Shown here: one piece after another, positions 62,162 through 64,000 of the stretch
Numbering within the stretch: position 1 is the stretch's first letter
Layout of the letters: each line of letters begins with the position of its first letter
Assembly: GCF_001767295.1 (NCBI RefSeq)
Contig: NZ_CP014944.1
Span: forward strand, 1,984,001 to 2,048,000
Direction of reading: 5' to 3'
Source of the DNA: Colwellia sp. PAMC 20917
Lineage (GTDB): Bacteria; Pseudomonadota; Gammaproteobacteria; Enterobacterales; Alteromonadaceae
Length of the DNA: 64,000 bases
Position numbers and translations under genes: made by a program
Notes under the pieces: generated by a model
Database searches by the model: none
Seen by the model: the letters and a program-made list of their open reading frames with translations, nothing else
What the model was told of the DNA's origin: nothing

Positions 62162-62811
62162 TGAATAAGATTACAATTAAGGTCTCGTTATTTTTTCTTT
62201 TACTGTCAATAGTCGGCTGTCAATCTGCTTACTATTCGGCCATGGAAAAAGTAGGTAAACATAAACGTGATATATTAATCGATCGTGTTGAAACTGCTAC
62301 TGAGTCACAAGAGGAAGCAAAAGAAGAATTTAAAAATGCCTTAGAACAGTTCTCTGCATTAGTAAATTTTGATGGTGGTGAACTGCAACAACAATATGAA
62401 ATAAGTAATGATCACTATCATACGAGTAAAGTTGCTGCTGAGGATGTAACTGCTCGTATTAATTCAATTGAAGCTGTCGCTGAAGCTTTGTTTAATGAAT
62501 GGAATAGTGAATTAGAACAATTTACTAATCAATCATTAAAACGCCAAAGTCAATCGCGTTATAACGAAACCCAAAATCGTTATACTTCAGTGATTGAATC
62601 AATGCGTAATGCGGAGAAGAGAATGCAACCTATTCTTGATGCGCTTAAAGATAATATGCTTTATTTAAAACATAATCTTAATGCGCGAGCTATCGGTGAG
62701 CTTAAAACAGAATATAAATTAATTGAACAAGATGTTGAACGCTTAATTAACGAAATGAACAATTCAATTAACAAATCACAAACATTCATAAAATCACTTA
62801 AGAACCCTTAG
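62161..62811 (+). CDS. DUF2959 family lipoprotein
   Basis: This 216-residue lipoprotein has signal FFLLLSIVGC with the lipidated cysteine near residue 20. An all-helical coiled-coil domain follows (YYSAMEKVGKHKRDILIDRV, then EEAKEEFKNALEQFSALV, AEDVTARINSIEAVAEALF). This matches DUF2959, a family with unknown function found in marine gammaproteobacteria. It is translationally coupled to the small membrane protein before it. Confidence 0.88.
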   Translation: MNKITIKVSLFFLLLSIVGCQSAYYSAMEKVGKHKRDILIDRVETATESQEEAKEEFKNALEQFSALVNFDGGELQQQYEISNDHYHTSKVAAEDVTARINSIEAVAEALFNEWNSELEQFTNQSLKRQSQSRYNETQNRYTSVIESMRNAEKRMQPILDALKDNMLYLKHNLNARAIGELKTEYKLIEQDVERLINEMNNSINKSQTFIKSLKNP

Positions 62812-62968
62812 TACAAAAGGAGCACTTTTATGAGTGTCTGCTTAGTACCATAAAATTAATGGTGAGTGATGATAGATGGTAGCTTGTTTATGTTAAATGA
62901 GCCGCCATCAACTTAATGACAGAGACTTACTCTTTATTGGTAGGATTTCATGTTGCTGAGATTATAAG

Positions 62969-63154
62969 TTATAACGTGTCATTACTTGATCTAGCGTGTG
63001 AAAAGGGGGGATTAGCAAAAACATCACTTCGATCTTGGTTTTGGTTAATAGCAGTAAGTAAGCTTGACAGCTCTCTTATTTGACTCGGACCCGCTCGGCC
63101 TTCTTCAAAAAGTTGACTTAATCGTTGTAACACTTTGAGTTGCTCTGGAGACAT
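62969..63154 (-). CDS. small hypothetical protein
   Basis: This protein of 61 residues begins MSPEQLKVLQRLSQLFEEG and carries GPSQIRELSSLLTAIN, a compact two-helix pattern. ATG 63154 is supported by a strong AAGGGAA ribosome site. An upstream in-frame ATG at 63220 (83 residues) lacks one, but the extra part looks codable. No family was recognised. It follows 63204-63428 in the same direction, and the helical segments of the two proteins look alike (LFEEG-ELSSLL here, LFEKA-ELKVLY there), so they may be a small paralogous or co-acting pair. Confidence 0.55.
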   Translation of the reverse strand: MSPEQLKVLQRLSQLFEEGRAGPSQIRELSSLLTAINQNQDRSDVFANPPFSHARSSNDTL

Positions 63155-63203
63155 TTCGAAATTCCCTTTCCTAATAATATTATTTAAAGATACCGCTGGA
63201 TCA

Positions 63204-63428
63204 TTATGAAGCTGTGGCATGTTGGGGGTAAATAACGTTTTGTATGGGCAAAGTTATTTCTCTGCCATCATCAATATACTCTTGATAAAGAACTTTTAAC
63301 TCTCTGCGTTCGATAAGGTTAGCTTTATCAGCAACAGCTTTTTCAAATAGATCATTTAAACGATTTAATTTTCTTTGCTCCACAATAAGTTTGCTCCCTG
63401 CACCGTTACTTTTAAAGTTCACATGCAA
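63204..63428 (-). CDS. small hypothetical protein
   Basis: This 74-residue protein is highly charged and helical: EQRKLNRLNDLFEKAVADKANLIERRELKVLYQEYI split by a short turn, then a tail DDGREITLPIQNVIYP. No family was recognised, and no signal or membrane segment is present. The start at 63428 has no clear ribosome site; translation could begin a little later. It is located between the typA terminator and the gene at 62969. Confidence 0.5.
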   Translation of the reverse strand: MHVNFKSNGAGSKLIVEQRKLNRLNDLFEKAVADKANLIERRELKVLYQEYIDDGREITLPIQNVIYPQHATAS

Positions 63429-63646
63429 CTAATCGTATCAGTAAAACTAATATTCACCAGTGAGGTGTAATGATTAGCGTCAACTCAATATTTAGACATA
63501 ACTGACTCACTTAATTAATTTTATTAAAAAACAATAAATTAAAATACAATCACCCACTTTATTAACAGTGTGTTGTGTTACTTCTTATGTGTTTTTAAGA
63601 CATGTCTTACACAATATTGCGTTTAGGCTTACTCAAATTTACTGAC

Positions 63647-63673
63647 AAAAAAACCAGCCGAAGCTGGTTTTTA
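63647..63673 (-). terminator. rho-independent terminator of typA
   Basis: AAAAACCAGC and GCTGGTTTTT form a 10-bp stem with a CGAA tetraloop and flanking A/T runs, 22 bp beyond the typA stop. It could act in both directions. Confidence 0.88.
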
Positions 63674-63694
63674 TCAATCGTCTAGATAAGAGGC

Positions 63695-64000
63695 TTATTT
63701 AGGACGAGTATCACGCTTACGTTCATTTTCTTTTAAAAGCTTTTTACGAATACGAATGCTCAGTGGTGTAACTTCAACTAGCTCATCGTTATCAATAAAT
63801 TCAAGCGCTTGTTCAAGTGACATAACGATAGGCGGTGTTAACGTTTGTGCTTCATCAGTACCTGATGAACGAACGTTAGTTAACTGCTTACCTTTAAGAG
63901 CGTTTACTGTTAAATCGTTGTCACGGCTATGAATACCAATAACTTGACCTTCATAAATATCAACACCGTGTCCGATCAACATACGACCACGTGATTGTAG
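63695..64000 (-). CDS. typA: ribosome-associated GTPase TypA/BipA, C-terminal part (cut by window edge)
   Basis: The visible 101 or so residues are the C-terminal end of TypA/BipA: RGRMLIGHGVDIYEGQVIGIHSR split, then SRDNDLTVNALKGKQLTNVR, TPPIVMSLEQALEFIDNDEL, and VTPLSIRIRKKLLKENERKR. The reading frame is open to the window end; the ATG at 63982 is internal. TypA is a translational GTPase used for ribosome assembly, important at low temperature. Confidence 0.95.
   Translation of the reverse strand, partial: LQSRGRMLIGHGVDIYEGQVIGIHSRDNDLTVNALKGKQLTNVRSSGTDEAQTLTPPIVMSLEQALEFIDNDELVEVTPLSIRIRKKLLKENERKRDTRPK

Overview
The window looks like a chromosomal segment of a marine gammaproteobacterium of the order Alteromonadales, most likely a Colwelliaceae member (Colwellia or Thalassotalea type). 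This is inferred from low GC, gene content and gene order (dnaB-alr, rpmE/priA/ftsN/hslVU, hutI/hutCUH, maoP, RraA, TypA), and from the integron-type attC sites. No database search was possible, so the genus is an inference.

Bases 1 to about 20,000 are accessory DNA. Small minus-strand ORFs alternate with attC recombination sites, all oriented on the minus strand. This is an integron cassette array with no integron integrase in view. The array is heavily invaded. Three copies of an IS1111-type IS110 element (one cut by the window edge) sit in the R' end of attC sites. Two identical 2,289-bp IS91-like elements, each a tyrosine recombinase plus an HUH transposase, sit in the R'' end of the same sites. 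The result is two consecutive attC sites split from both sides by two unrelated element types. The IS1111 copies carry a long structured 3' non-coding region, a candidate guide (seek/bridge) RNA, and it contains a 7-nt match to the attC target. A third, divergent IS91-like element lies at about 10.0-12.3 kb. From 12.6 to 18.7 kb is an integrative or satellite-like element: gpA-type HUH replication protein, a small ORF, an AlpA-type regulator, an unknown gene, a solute-binding protein and an integrase. A diverged repeat (12.3 and 19.7 kb) brackets that region, and two further cassettes follow.

Bases 20,400 to 29,200 return to chromosomal genes: maoP, a secreted esterase, and a lipoprotein nucleotide pyrophosphatase whose 3' end has been tandemly copied three extra times. 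Next come decayed genes (a frameshifted lipoprotein and an internally deleted enoyl-CoA hydratase), a 51-residue small ORF, zur, an M1 peptidase with a DUF6702 partner, and cheX.

Bases 29,300 to 45,000 are housekeeping and signalling genes. They include alr and dnaB, an ECF sigma/anti-sigma/DUF4097 operon, rpmE, and priA-ftsN-hslV-hslU-DUF971. A methyl-accepting chemotaxis protein, a GGDEF/EAL protein with a degenerate GGDEF, and rraA follow.

Bases 45,000 to 64,000 hold a second, fully degenerate GGDEF/EAL protein, then the histidine-utilisation cluster (hutI divergent from hutC-hutU-hutH, with two HutC-type operators between). A six-copy 51-bp tandem repeat follows the hutH terminator; its stem shows G-U and compensatory changes. 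Then come an NfeD/SPFH/SPFH operon, an SDR protein, a YiiD-like acetyltransferase-thioesterase, a spermidine-synthase-like protein, dtd-pip, YihY, a DUF2959 lipoprotein, and the 3' part of typA at the right edge.
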